Shown: positions 1-11,954 of the stretch, piece by piece
Numbering within the stretch: the stretch's first letter is position 1
Layout: every line of letters starts with the position of its first letter
DNA from: Chondrus crispus
Taxonomy: Eukaryota; Rhodophyta; Florideophyceae; Gigartinales; Gigartinaceae
Assembly (NCBI RefSeq): GCF_000350225.1
Contig: NW_005178745.1
Location: forward strand, 263,878-327,877
Direction: 5' to 3'
DNA: 64,000 bases
The notes under the pieces: model-generated
Seen by the model: only the letters and a program-made list of their open reading frames with translations
The model's database searches: none
What the model was told of the DNA's origin: nothing
Made by a program: the position numbers and the translations under genes

Positions 1-150
1 TGACAACAGTCGGCTCCTTCGGCCTATCCACTATTCCAACTACCTCCTCGTCGAGGCCTTTCTTTTTTGCTAGAGACGGGGAACGGGACTGAGTCCCGGA
101 CGCAGTACGTTGAACCTGCACCTCTCGTGACGCCTTCGAGATTCCCCTCT

Positions 151-2447
151 CTAGTTTCCCTGCGACTGCGGGTTCCGTCTCACGTCCGACGACGCGGGCC
201 CCGCGGCGGGTCCTCTAAAGGGTTGATTCGACCTCGGCGTTGAAGCACTCGGCGTGCTCGCCGTCTGCGATTCGAACCAGTTCTTGACCTTCAGATAACT
301 CGTCGATGGTATCCCTAATCTCTGCATCGGAGACAACGCCTCATAATTTCCCAAAACTCGGTGCATTTCCCGGAGGGAAATATTGCACGTTGGTGCGGCG
401 TGCCCCTTCTCGTACAGTGATAGCACACCAGTCCGTGCTTCTTGACGAGATATTGTGGCCTAGGTTCTCCACGGGCCGGCGGCCTTCCTTGATGTTGCGG
501 CCTTCCCATCCAGCCTGGCCTTCGAAACGTTGTACCCTTGTCTTACATCGGAATGCGCGGCGCCGGCGTGTGGCGGCCCCCCCGGAACATCATCACGGGA
601 TCCGTGGGCTCTGAAAACGACTCCGTCGTGTATGTGGGCGTCGGTAAAGTTGACGACCCACTTGCCCCGTAGTCCACGTGTCCGTAGCCTTCCGATGGCT
701 CAAAAGAATCGCCTTCGGCGACGAACGCTCCTTCATAATACTTTTCGTTGCTTCTCTGCGCACTGCGCTCCTCTGAAGCGGAGATTGACTCGGCTAAGTG
801 GACGGCGGCGTGACCTTTACGACCGGGATAAGAAGAAGCCCTCGCCTTGTTCCCGGCCCTGAACGTCGACGGCGTTTGAATCGTGACCTCCTTGGTCTTC
901 TTGTCCTTGCCGCGGGTCGCCGAGCCATGCGCCTTTGCGTAATTTACCAATCTCAAAAGTGAGACATCTTGTCGATACTGCGAGACCGTGGGCTCGATAC
1001 TGGCATCTAGCCCCTCGATGAACATGGTCATCTGCTCCTCCATAGAATAAACATTCCCACAGCGATTACTCGCGTCTGTTAGGTGAATGTAAAATTCCAT
1101 TTCGTCTTCAGACGGTCTCTGTTGAACTTCTCGCAATGCGAGCACGGCTGGACGGATCGCCTCGTCGGTGGCGAAACTTCTCAATAGCCACTGTACGGCC
1201 TCCGGCCAGGCGGATACCTTCCCATGGTGGGATCCCGCCGTCTGAGACACGGAAGTGTACTGTCTTAGGGCAATGCCACTAAGGAATTCGGGCAACAAGC
1301 GAATCGCTTGTCCCTCATTCATCTCCTGAGTATCAAACTCTTGAACCAACTTCTCCAAAAAATCCAACACAAGGACGCCGTCTTCTCCTGTGAACGTGTT
1401 GTCCTTCTTCACCTTAGGTGGAATATCTCTCCTGGTTTTTCGCACGGCGGTCCGCCGGGAACTTGACAAGTATGTCTGCGGGTTCCGCAAGCGGTACGTT
1501 CGGTACGAAAGTAATTTCTTGAAGGGGTAGTTGGTCGGATTCAGCTCCTCTAACTCCTCCCATCGTGGCCCGTGCCGCGTTGCGACATCTTCGGGTTCCG
1601 CGTCCTTGTCCCTCCGCGAGGCGGACGAAGTGACTACGCCTAGTCTGGAGGAAATTTTCTTGCTTGACGAATTTCCGTTTCCTTCTTCTGAACGGTGTTC
1701 GGAATCGCCCGAATGGTTCGACGAGCCGTCGTCACCATCTTCAGAGGGACCATGCGACTCCGACTGTGAGTCGCGGTCCTCCGGATCGTCACTACAGTGA
1801 CTCTTGCTTGTACGTCGCTTGTCCTTCTTGGAGGACTTCGACTTGGAGCTCCGCTGTAGAGCGGGCTTGTCCTTCTTCGACCGACGGTCGCCCTCTCTAC
1901 CTGAAGGGAGCGGCTCGTCGTCCGATCCTTGCGGAGCTTGATCTGCGGCCTGCTCAAGGTCCTTGAGACGTCGCTCGGCGCGATCGAATCAGTCATCGAT
2001 GCTAGTTCTAAATTTTCCTAGGGACTCCAAGGCTTGATTCGCGTCGTGCCCCGCGTCCTTAACTGAGAGTCTCAACGAAGCTAGGACCTCCAGCTCCGCG
2101 CCGTCGGTTACCTCCCCTCGTTCCTTCTCGACGAGATCCACGCGAGCTGTTAGCTCTCCCAACACGATGTGGAACTCGGCTGCTTGCAACTCCAGTTGCT
2201 TTCGCACTAGGGCCAATTCATCCTCGAGAATTTTCTTATTCTCTCGGCGAATTTCGCTGCCCGTCTTCTCGAACTTCTCGTCGAGGTCATTCTTGTCGGC
2301 GGCAATCCCTGTAGGGGATTCTTGATCTCCGGGATCGGCCGTATTGGCCTGGCTCCGGGTGCGAGGACCCCTCGGGATCCTCGACGCCCGTGCCGATATG
2401 CTTCTACTCGCCCCGGGACCGACGTCCCCGGGTGCGCTTGTTGACAT
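151..2447 (-). pseudogene. gag of element A (broken)
   Basis: Retrotransposon capsid gene read right to left, with the ATG at 2445-2447. An N-terminal coiled-coil-like stretch of charged residues is followed by a capsid segment (about 543-1490) and a CCHC zinc knuckle near 400-430 (C-x2-C, then H and C after a frame change). Against the gag of B it has a TGA near 1989-1991 where B has CGA arginine, a TAA near 543 where B has glutamate, and a frameshift inside the zinc knuckle. It cannot give a full Gag. The part beyond the knuckle (151-426) still matches B closely, so decay is modest. Confidence 0.85.
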
Positions 2448-2544
2448 CGTTCGGCGTAGCGAACGAACCTAAAAAAAGATACGAACAAAAAATTAAAAAG
2501 GGACTCCGTTACCCAGACCAACTTCCTTGTCGTAGACGAAACCG

Positions 2545-2562
2545 TTCTAGGTCTGGAGACCA
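2545..2562 (-). other. primer-binding-like site of element A
   Basis: On the minus strand this reads TGGTCTCCAGACCTAGAA, four bases inside the LTR end. The same 18-mer with few changes sits at the same place in elements B, C and D, so it is very likely the minus-strand priming site. In this copy GGTCT-CC-AGACC is self-complementary. Confidence 0.7.
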
Positions 2563-2566
2563 CTTT

Positions 2567-3251
2567 TGTAGTGCAATGTGCCTGACAGGCCGCGAACACA
2601 GTCCGACCGTCAAACAAAAAGAAGAAAAACATGAACAGAAACAACCACTGCCGATGGCACGCGCTACGGAGCGTTCGAGACTCCCTTTCCCCTTGTGTGG
2701 GCTTGCGGCCAACAGTCGCTCTACTCCGACGGGGGGTAAGGAAAGATGCCCGGCCCGGGAGGATAATGGTGGTAGAGACTTGTTAAGACTTGAGTGCTCG
2801 GCGAGTGCGGGTTGGGCTTGTCTACGAGAATGTAACCGCGGTTCGCTGGGTTGTAAGGCCAATGCTCGACGAGCGTCTTCAGCACCTTGCGTATAATTCA
2901 AGGTCTTCGACGGGGGCTTGTTCAGCACTACCCGACGGGATCGTAACCGTGTAGCAACGCTACTACCGACGTGTTGCCCGATGGCTAAAACACCCTCACC
3001 AGCGCGATCGCGATCGCGGTTGGTGGTACCAACTCTGTCTTATACAGTAAGACCTTCGACGGAGGCGTCGTTACAACAGCCTTCTTACGGGACTTGAAAC
3101 AGTAGCAGCGCTACACAACGTGTTGCCCGACGGCTAAAACTCCTACACCGGATCGGTTGCAACCAATGCCGATGGCACCAACAGATTGAAAAGGATAGAG
3201 GCAGAAATAGAAATGGATAGGGAATAGAGATAGAAATAGGAATGGTAAAGG
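2567..3251 (-). repeat. truncated 5' LTR of element A
   Basis: Begins, on the plus strand, with TGTAGTGCAATGTGCC, the terminal motif shared by LTRs of A, B, D and E. It contains tandem internal units recognisable by repeated GTAGCA(A/G)CGCTAC and CCGATGGC motifs, then the GATAGAAATAG-rich stretch. It stops at 3251, about 450 bp short of the full LTR length seen in B. Confidence 0.8.
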
Positions 3252-3817
3252 TGTAGTGCAATACCCGTCTCAGGTAGAGGGGTGAAATGAAGTGAAAAAG
3301 GAAATTTTTTGGATACTGTAGTCCGGGTTGGGGGACACACGTGTGCGACGAAGCGCACGATTATTTTAATTATTTAATTTATTTACTAATTAGATCTAGA
3401 ATCTAGAGCCGGGAGCTACTGTACTCGCCCCGGCGGGGCTCTATATAACTTAGCCCTTTGACCGAACAAGTCAATAAACCAACCCGAGTTTCCGTAGTTG
3501 AATGTCGCCTTGGTCGAAGTCCGTCTGTACCAAGACGCCCCCTTTTACCTAAGCCTACGGCATCCTCTATTTCTCGGAGGTTCCCTTTTCTTTTTCCTTT
3601 ATTTCCCTATCCTTTTCTATCTCTAATTCTACCTATTTTTCCCTTATCTTGTGTTGGTGCCATCGGCCTCGGTTGCGACCGAACCGGTGTAGGTGTCTAT
3701 GCCATCGGGCGACACAGTTGACGTAGCGCTGCTACTGTGACCCATTTTCCGACGGAGACTGTTGCAACGACGTCTCCCTCGAAGGGCTCCGTCGTCTTAC
3801 GAGCCAGTGTTGGTGCC
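3252..3817 (+). repeat. LTR E, first piece (plus orientation)
   Basis: Starts TGTAGTGCAATACCCG and aligns with the B LTR read on the minus strand: the GGGTTGGGGGACACACGTGTG motif region, an AT-rich tract, a TATATAA at 3442-3448 and the repeat units with CCATCGG. It breaks at 3817 where element B begins and resumes at 19036 after the B target duplication. The flank left of 3252 is the LTR of A. Confidence 0.8.
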
Positions 3818-4950
3818 TGTAGTGCAATGTGCCTGTCAGGCCGGAACCAGGGTCCAACGGTCCAGCGACAACACAACCAACAAACAACAACCAGCAAGAG
3901 TTGCCGACGGCACAGCCCTACGGAGTGTCCGATTCTCCCTTTCCCTTTAAGTGGGTTTGCGGCCCACAGTAGCTCAAGTCCCTGAAAGGGGAGGGCAAAA
4001 GGAAGAGGCCCGCCCCGGGACGAATGGTGGTAGAGTCTTGTACAGGCAGTCGCTCGGCGAGTTCGGGGTGGTAATTAGGAAGCCGGGCCCGATGGGTCGT
4101 AAATCCAATGCTCGCGGAGCACCTGTTACACCTTATACCCTTGATAAGGTCTTCGACGGGGGCGTCGCAACGCAGCCCGTCGGGAATTAGCAAACACGTA
4201 GCAGCGCTACACCTCCGTACTGCCCGATGGCAAAGTACCGACACCGGAACGGTCGCAACCTGTATCCGATGGAACCAACACTGTCCGGTATACACTACAG
4301 GACCTTCGAGGGAAACGTCGTTGCAACAGCCTCCGTCGGTGAACGTAAACAAGTAGCAGCGCTACACCCACGTGTCGCCCGATGGTCAAGACACCTACAC
4401 CGGTCCGGTCGCGACCAAAGCCGATGGCACCAACAACAAACAACAGAACCAACACAAGAGCGCGATGACTCCAGTCGTCACAATGTGGATCGCAATCAGG
4501 CACTGTGGAACCAACACAAGATGAGGGAATAGAAATAGAAATAGAGATAGAAATAGAAAAGGATAGGTGAAATAAAGGAAAAGGAAAGGGAACCCCCGAG
4601 CGCAAAGGATAACGTAATCTGTGGTAAAAGGGAGCGTCTTGGGAAAGACGGACTTCGACCAAGGCGATATTCAACTCTGGCAACTCGGGTTACCTTTACT
4701 GACTTGGTCGTCAGAGGGCTAAGGTATATATCGCGCCGCCGGAGCCACTACAGTGGCTCGCGGCGCTAGATCCTAGATCTAATCTAGTGTCAGCAAAATT
4801 AATGCCAACTAATTAACTAAATAAAATAAAATAATTAAAAATTAAAACTGTGCAGTTATTCACACGTGTGTCCCCCCACCCGGACTACTTTTCATATCCA
4901 AATATTTTCCTCTCTTTTCACCCCCCTTTTCAGGTGCGTATTGCACTACA
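3818..4950 (-). repeat. 3' LTR of element B
   Basis: On the plus strand it begins TGTAGTGCAATGTGCC and ends GCGTATTGCACTACA, a TG...CA LTR with 11-bp terminal inversions. It includes two tandem units of about 155 bp (near 4140-4440), a GATAGAAATA-rich tract near 4525-4570, a TATATA at 4725-4730 and a GAGCCACT-AC-AGTGGCTC inverted repeat just past it. Almost identical to 17892-19030. Confidence 0.92.
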
Positions 4951-4963
4951 TATCCCCCTTCCG
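4951..4963 (-). other. polypurine tract of element B
   Basis: On the minus strand CGGAAGGGGGATA directly abuts the LTR start at 4950. This is the expected place for plus-strand priming and supports 3818-4950 as the 3' LTR of B. Confidence 0.65.
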
Positions 4964-5073
4964 AGCGCTCTTGTACGCCGCTCCGCCATCGTATAATCTC
5001 CTCGCCGTTTTTGTCATAACCCTACACCGCCGTGTCCGGTATTCGGTGAAAGTGCAAGAGCAAGACGGGCCCC

Positions 5074-7038
5074 ATGTTTCCTTCATCCCCGAGCCACTCG
5101 AGTGGTGGTACCAAACGCAAGCGTCCCGGCGTGGGCTTTTCTTCCACTTCCCACGACCCTCTAAGTCTTCCTTCCATCCCTCGATTTCCCCCTGATTCCC
5201 AACATGCCGGCCCTGTCGGCCACATCGATTCCGGTCCTAACACTCCGTCCTCGCGTCGATACCCTACTGCGTCGGAGCTCCACGATAAGGCCATGCGCCT
5301 TAATCCTGAGCTTTTTGCTTCCGCTAAATGGTTCTCGGTGATCGGTGTATGCGCCTTCGATGACATTGCTCACTCGTTCGCCGAATGCGCCGGTACGCTT
5401 CCAGGACAAATCCCCCTTCAAGCTATTCGGTCTTACGATTGGTTGGCTCGCATCGCCATTCCTCCCTCCATCCTGTGTCACACTCCGCCTCGTGGTCGTG
5501 CGGTGTTATCGACCCGCTTCATGACCGCTGTGTGTGACAGGCTTGAGCTGCCATTGACGCAGGATCTCATCCCTGAGGAATTCGGTTGTGACACGTGGCA
5601 ATTTCGCACCGAGGGCGAGCGGTCTTACCTCGATAACATGTTGGCCTGGACCTCCGATAGCCCTCCTCGTGAAGCTAACCGTCTTTGGTTCAACCAACGG
5701 ACCGTCTCGGGCGACGCTATGATGTGGACCAGCCCCATAATTCCGGCTAATTTCCGACTTATCAAGCGGGGTACCATCCCTTTCTTCCAGCACACAGTGC
5801 GCTTCGAACGCCGTATTCGATCTGACACGGGTTATTTTGTGGCCTACCAGATGTTGGAGGCGCGCGAAATCTCGAGGTCCCATTACGCGAATCGTTACCA
5901 GCGTATTCCGTCGTGGTGGAGCCAATTTGAGGTCTGCCAAGGCTTTTGGGCTGAGCTCGGCCCTGTGTACACGTATTACGGAAGGTATTTACGTGATCCT
6001 CGACACGGCCTTTGGGTAGTCTTCCTCACAGAGTGGTGTACCAAAGTGGCAGTGACCCTCCTGTAGGAGACCTACGACTGCTGGAGGTTGTGGTACTTGC
6101 CTCCCCAGCTCATCAGCGTCATGCAACGCCTCGATTATTCGATTCCCCTGGGCGGTGCTGATGCAGACACCGAACTGCACTCTCTCCTCGATAAAATAGA
6201 GGAGGTCGATTGGGACTCGATACCGCGTCAAAATTCCTCTCGTTCCTTCGTCCGGCAACGCCCCTCCTTCTCTCCTGGTCGTGCTCATCGTGGTGCGGGG
6301 GACTACGCTTGGTTTAACCCCTGGACGGGATCGCAATGTTCTTGCGACGAGGCGCGTCTGAGTCGGCAGTATGGGAGTCGGACGCCCGTTCCGGGTGAAT
6401 TGCCCGTCTTCCTTGCGGATCCCCGCGAGCGCGACCTCTGCCCCAGCGAACCTTTGCGTTCTCGCCCTGTATTACCGATCTTACCGACTTCACTTCCTGT
6501 CGATCCGGCCGGCCCCACTCTCCCCGTGAATGCTTCGATAAGGGCGACGAGAGCCCCTGAGTGTGAGGAGGTCAAATCCCCTTTGCGGTCTCATTCACCT
6601 CCACTGGCCAGGTGTCAACCTCTATCAGAGACGAGAGAGGTCCCCTCGTCATCTAGCCGGACCGACAATCTGTCCGTGGTCGCAGCCCCAAAAAGGAAGG
6701 CAAATTCTTCGTCCCTTACTCCCTTGGCTCCTCCTGCACCGGCTTCCCCTGTGTACGTCTCAGCTCGTCCCCCTTCTCCTGCGGCTGTTCCAGTTGCCTC
6801 CCCCTTGCCACCCATCATCGACGCAGTCCAATCGACCAGGGGAGGTTCGACCTCCCCGTCCTCTCCAGATATCATCAAAAAGAACGATGGCGCCGCCAGC
6901 GTCTATCGCACATTGCTCCGTGCTCACGGAATAAACGAGGGAGCTCTTCGAGGAGCGTCCCTTGTTGACCTGCGCTTACTGGCACAACTTGTCGCCTCAC
7001 TTCCAAAGAAAAAATCATTGGATGAATTGTCCCATTGA
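5074..7038 (+). CDS. antisense ORF in the extra region of element B, one in-frame TAG
   Basis: Not recognised. Two open stretches (5074-6063 and 6067-7038) lie in one frame, separated by a single TAG at 6064-6066; together they span 655 codons including the TAG and final stop. It starts at ATG 5074, 124 bp inside the LTR edge, and runs opposite to gag-pol. The first ~330 residues look globular and tryptophan-rich, with no obvious membrane segment. The next ~230 residues are proline/serine-rich, and the last ~45 form a short ordered-looking tail ending in a lysine patch and DELSH. No catalytic motif is evident and it is not env-like. The TAG may be a recent mutation or a read-through point. 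The length and composition argue that it was under selection until recently. Confidence 0.6.
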
Positions 7039-10000
7039 CCCATTGCCGATGGTAGCGTCCTGTCGATCCATTTTCGGATCATTGTCCTCTGAGAGTGTCG
7101 TCTCATCGTCGACACTTCCCTTCTTTCCATCGAAAATAAATTGCATTTCCTTCTCCTATCAACTTCCTCCTCTTTTTTCATACGCCCCGTCGCCGCGGTC
7201 GCATCTTCTTCTCTCCACTTTCCTTCTCTTTTCCTCGTTACTGTCTCCCTTCTCTTATCCACTTTCCGTGCACCCCTGCGCTCCTTCCTAACACATCGTC
7301 CCTTGACGTCAAATTTTCCTTCTTGCTCATAGCTACAGTAGTTTTCTCATCGCCCCAAAAAACCCCCAGGAAGAATGCAGTGACTTTTTGCGTTCCACAC
7401 ACAAAGCCTTGCGTAAGTCTCCCTTAAATCAAAATTCCAGGGCTCTGACGATCATTCTCTCTGATGGGGTGCGCTCATCGTAAATGTAGTTGCCAACCCG
7501 GTGGCGATCGGGGTCGTCCCTTCCCGATCTTGCCGTTTTGATGGGGTGCCACTCTGGCCACGTAGGCTTCTTAAGCCTATCAACTAACCCAGCTCGTTCG
7601 CGGCGGCGATGTCGTCGGCATGTCTCCGACGTCTTATCTCGCAAACTCTGCTCATCAAAGAGCGCTTCAACCCCTGTCAATAAAAAGGGTCATTCTGCTT
7701 CACCCGTTTTTTTTGTGCCTCATTTTCCTACTAAGTAGGGAATTCTTCCCGTCTCCATTGACCTCCTTTTCCCTACAAACAGGCCTTGATGTTTGTGAAG
7801 AGAGGAATTTAATTTTCCCTCCCCTCGCGTCATCCTCCAGCGCACCGTCTCTTCGCCTACTCTCCTTTCCTCTTTGTTCTACCGTTTTTTTCATCTCAGC
7901 GAGTGACTCGATCCGTTGAGCTTGAGCTTGGCCGTCCTGCGTGCATCCGTGTTTCTGCACGGATCGAAGTGGGTGTGAAGTTCCTGGTCCTCAGGGCGTC
8001 GCGCCACTATCAATTTGTCCAAACGAGAGGTACTCTCAGTAATTGCGCATAGTCTCTCAGACGTCATCGCCGACGTTCGTCACGTTTTCGGATCCAGAGA
8101 ATCAACTGTCATCATCATGCATCCCTTTTGTCCGTTGCGATCGTTCCTCTCGTACGTCAACACTCGGCCTGGAGGCTCCAGACTCCACACCAAGCTGCAT
8201 TACCTTCTCCTCCTTGGACGACGATAAGACCCTGTTCACCTCGTGAGAGATTAGTTCTCACAATGAGCTCCGGTTGACGTAATTTGGGTGCTCCCATCGG
8301 ACGCTGTCGTCATGTGATGACCGTGAGCCGGTCCTAATCGAAGCGTATGCCTCTCAAAATCACTAGCTCTTGGTACACGTGGACACGATAACCGCACCTG
8401 TAACCGGGGCGCGAACCGTTACCTGTCTACCGAGGACTTGTCCGAACCTCTCAAGTCCTCCTCACGCATCGCGTCGTCTTACGGCTGGCACCAACCACGC
8501 TCTTCAATCTCGTCGCCGATTGGCGCTTTGGGACGAGCCGGATCCTTCACCAAAGTTATTCTCAATACCCTTTTGTCTCCAGCTGTCCTGCTGATCCCGT
8601 ACCGTCTGACAAGAAATCTCTTTCACGCATTCCACGGCGGTTTTCTGATGCTGTGCAGCCTTCCTCACCAACACTTCGACTACCTCCCGGGTGTTAAAAA
8701 GTGAATTACCCAGCTCAATCACCCGTTCCCCGTCCGACAACTCACGGCAAACATTCTCGAGAAAGTACCGATTCGCCGCGTCGTCGGCTTCAGCGCTTGG
8801 ATCTTCCACCCTTGACTCCTCCTCTTCCTCACAGTGTACGCGTCCCGAAATCCTCCTCTTGAAGTAACACTGTCTTTTCATCCTCTTCTTGGGTGCTCTC
8901 ATTTTCGCCCTCACCCGTGCAGCTCATGTCTCATTTTTCCTTCTCTTATCCTCCCCTGCTCTTCTCCCTCTTCTTAGTCGATCCACGCACCGACCTCTGC
9001 CATTTCCTTGAAACGTTTTCCTCCCCATGTCACAACGCTTCCCGCTTGTTCAGGGATACGGATAAAATTTCGAATCTCCATTTTTTGTGGCTTGTTGGCG
9101 TACGGAACAGCGCGTGCGATGATACCGTCCTAATCGTAAGATCGTGACTTTTGTCGGTGTGCGCCGCGTTCTCTAGGTCACAAGACAAAAAAAGACAAAC
9201 AGAAAGAAAGAAAGAAAATTAAGCAGTAGTTGATCGTCGGTGATCAGTAAGTGGGTGTGGCGGGCGCGTTAGAAAAACTACGCGAGGATCAGAGTTCATC
9301 GGAACCGAGAGGCTTATCGATATCTTCAGTTAAGCTGTGCTTCTTCGATTCGCCGCATCATTGGAGACAGTAGGGTCCCTCTGCCCTCGCTTGTGAATAC
9401 AGCCGACGACTGACGTCGCTCTCTTTTTCGACATCCCGCACGGGACGGGCACGCTCCACTCTTTCCTGCTGGTATCTTCGCATGGCGGGGGGTACGGACT
9501 TGTGCGCGCTGTTGGCACCCCTCTTTTTGTTGTCTAAGTACCCGGCGCCTCCTGCGCTCCATTTGACATGCCTTCCTAAATTTTGCTTCAAAATTCCGGA
9601 TGTGGTTCTGCGTTCCACTTGGGCATCGCGACACTTGTCGATCTGCACGGGGGGGTGTTGCGGTGTACTCGGAGGTGTCCCGCGGCTTACGCGATGGGCC
9701 ATCCAACGACAACTGCCTGCCCTTCGGACTCTCCCCTCGCATCGTGGTGCATCTCTTCATCCTCAAGAGGTACGCCTCCCACGCCTCCCACACTCGTTCC
9801 TGTCAATACCTTAGCCTCGTCGCACATCTCATCGCCCACTTCCTCATGCTTCGCCTTGCCCGCACGCGCATGCACATCAGCTATATCCTTTGAACACCTT
9901 CTCCCTCGACTCGAAGGTAACCCACTCGTCCGTCTGACGCACCCCCGTGTCCACCGTGGAGGACGGTAGTCTGCTGCTCCTTTCCCTGTTGCTCCTCACG

Positions 10001-11081
10001 GTATCAGCGAGAACAGCCAACTTGCGCGGGATATTCGGGTGTATAGCATTCGCGACCGACACAACCTAATCGGTAGGCCTACACACGCGACTGCAGAACC
10101 ACGCTTGTTCCTTGACTTACCCCCTTTCAAAGGCGTTCCGCTCTCCCATTTATGCTGCCGTCTGGTTGCCACCAGACACTTCCTCAATCACTCACAGCCC
10201 TTCAACCAGCCGTCGGCCATTTCAGCCCTTCCCCAACGACCTGAAGTACGCCCCTCCGGGAAACTCTGCCTTAATCTCATCGTCGTGTGCGGTCACTCGA
10301 AGAGCACACGTCTTCCGGACTCCGTCCTGTCTCACGGCGTTCGCTACATACATATATAATTTTCTAATCTAACTAATGTCACCTGGTTGGCCATCAACGT
10401 CGTGCATCCCTTTTTCTTTTCTTTTCTTGTCAGTGGACGACTTGGCTCACCTTCCTCATTCTCTTAGGTGCCCCGGACGGTGCCCGGGGCTGTGTCTTCG
10501 ACATCAAAAAAACAAAAAGAAACAAAACCGAAGCAAAGAAAAGGAAAAGAAAAGAAAAAAGAGAGGTCTTCGTTATGACCCGGTGAGAATCCCGCGACGC
10601 GGGTGTCGGCCGCAACCTTGTCAAAGGCGGAATTGATCTCGAAGATTATCGCCTCTTCAACGTCCCCCTTGGACTCCTCATAGACCTGCTGACCGACCTC
10701 CGCGGTGCGTGGTCGTGTCTCCAACGTTTCAAAAATAAAATAGAATAGAACAACACAAAAGCAATCACAAATAAAACAAAAACGAGACCGAACTGTTGTG
10801 AAGGTAAGAGTGAAAAAGGTGGATTATCCAGTCCATTTCCACGTTCTTCCAGCGTTCTTTCTTCTCTTGGCACCCCGTTACGCGACTTCCGACCTGAGTA
10901 TCTCATCACGACGCTCATCCTACTCGTGCGCGCGCTGCCTCTACTTGCGGGTGGCTATCTGAAGGTCCCTCACCTGGTTTGTTCCATCTCATCGTTCCCC
11001 TTTTCTTGACCCTCAGGTCGGCTCGCTCTGCCCAGTGCGGATTACCGCACTGACACTGACATGTGAAATTCTTGGTTACCA
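7039..11081 (-). other. unassigned 4-kb segment between chromodomain and antisense ORF of B
   Basis: No long reading frame. Several short minus-strand stretches have protein-like, charged composition: 7429-7680, 7700-7960, 8504-8914 (136 codons, acidic with an EEEEE run), 9326-9793 and 10464-10724. They alternate with pyrimidine-rich and homopolymer tracts (for example 10501-10560 and 10735-10790). They could be exons or remnants of one decayed gene on the gag-pol strand. I could not join them with convincing splice sites and recognise no family. Confidence 0.4.
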
Positions 11082-11954
11082 CTATCCTGATTGCGCTTGC
11101 GCGACCTGCGCGGGCAACGATAATCTTTTCCGTCGGAAATACGTGACGGCCGCGCTGCGGGGCAATTGCTCAACGGGTTCCCACGTTGCGTCCTTGAGGG
11201 TATACCCATACCATCTCACTTTGAGAAATAATTTCTCCCCGTCGTAGCCGTGGTCCACGATCTTGTCGATCACATACTCCTGACTCCCGGCTTCTTCTTC
11301 CTGCGTGTCCAACTGTCCGTCCCCCTTCCGAAGAGTCAGCGACTTATCCTCGTCCTGCCCTTCCGAACCTCCCATTTCTTGTAGACCGGGCGGGGTGCCC
11401 GTAGCTTCCTGATTTATCAACGGTCCGTCATCCATCCTATCCTTCGCTTGCGCGGCGGGTCCTTCTCGTTCTCCGTCTGTGTTGAGGAATTGTAGCGCTT
11501 GTCGTAGCCCAACTATCGGCGTGTAGTCCATGGGACTAGGGGCTAATTCGACTCTATCTCGCGACACGCGCTCTTCCTGGTCGCCGATGGAAATGGCGAC
11601 CGTATTCTCAGTTGACTCCTTCACTTGATATGGACCCGTACCCACTTGTGCCAACTTATGTTTCGGCTCGGTGGCCGTGCCTTGCTCTTTCCGAAGGAAT
11701 ACGTATGATCCTGAAGGGATGTCATACTTCGACTGGCGGAGCCTTGCGTCGAAATTTCGCTTGTAGCGCGCTTGTTCTTTCCGCAAGCTCTTACCAGCGC
11801 CTTCCATCAGGCTTTCCAACCACGACTGCCATTTCAGGTAGTACGCTCGATTCGAGCTAAATCCTTCCAAACTTGGCTGTGCTTGTAGCGCAATGCTTCT
11901 CGGCGCCCGAGCTAACACCAGCTCGAAGGGCGCGATGTTCGTAGTTCGATGCAC
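11082..11954 (-). CDS. integrase C-terminus and chromodomain of element B
   Basis: Continues integrase in the same frame after a TAA near 11953-11957. It begins MHRTTNIAPFELVLARAP, the conserved segment after the catalytic core. It then has a basic linker, the GPY/F-like segment GTGPYQVKES near residue 126, and an acidic spacer. At about residues 225-275 is a chromodomain with the aromatic pattern YVIDKIVDHGYDG...FLKVRWYGY...DATWEPVEQL. Such a domain defines chromoviruses and is thought to steer integration to marked chromatin. The separating stop is probably a CAA-to-TAA change, since the expected tripeptide there is T-Q-V. Confidence 0.88.
   Translation of the reverse strand: MHRTTNIAPFELVLARAPRSIALQAQPSLEGFSSNRAYYLKWQSWLESLMEGAGKSLRKEQARYKRNFDARLRQSKYDIPSGSYVFLRKEQGTATEPKHKLAQVGTGPYQVKESTENTVAISIGDQEERVSRDRVELAPSPMDYTPIVGLRQALQFLNTDGEREGPAAQAKDRMDDGPLINQEATGTPPGLQEMGGSEGQDEDKSLTLRKGDGQLDTQEEEAGSQEYVIDKIVDHGYDGEKLFLKVRWYGYTLKDATWEPVEQLPRSAAVTYFRRKRLSLPAQVAQAQSG

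Larger units (their letters stand above)
1..3251 (-). mobile_element. Ty3/gypsy chromovirus remnant (element A), 5' part only
   Basis: Minus-strand element running off the left edge. From right to left it shows a truncated 5' LTR, an 18-nt primer-binding-like site, a decayed gag, and the start of the region before protease. Gag begins with the same 15 residues as element D (MSTSAPGDVGPGASR), so A and D are one subfamily, distinct from B. The LTR ends abruptly at 3251 against another LTR, so A was cut by a later event. Family assignment rests on colinearity with element B, where protease, RT, integrase and chromodomain are all readable. Confidence 0.85.

Noticed and set aside
5074-6066. Envelope-like gene of a retrovirus-like element
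   Set aside because: Opposite strand to gag-pol, no signal peptide, no membrane anchor and no cleavage-site pattern.
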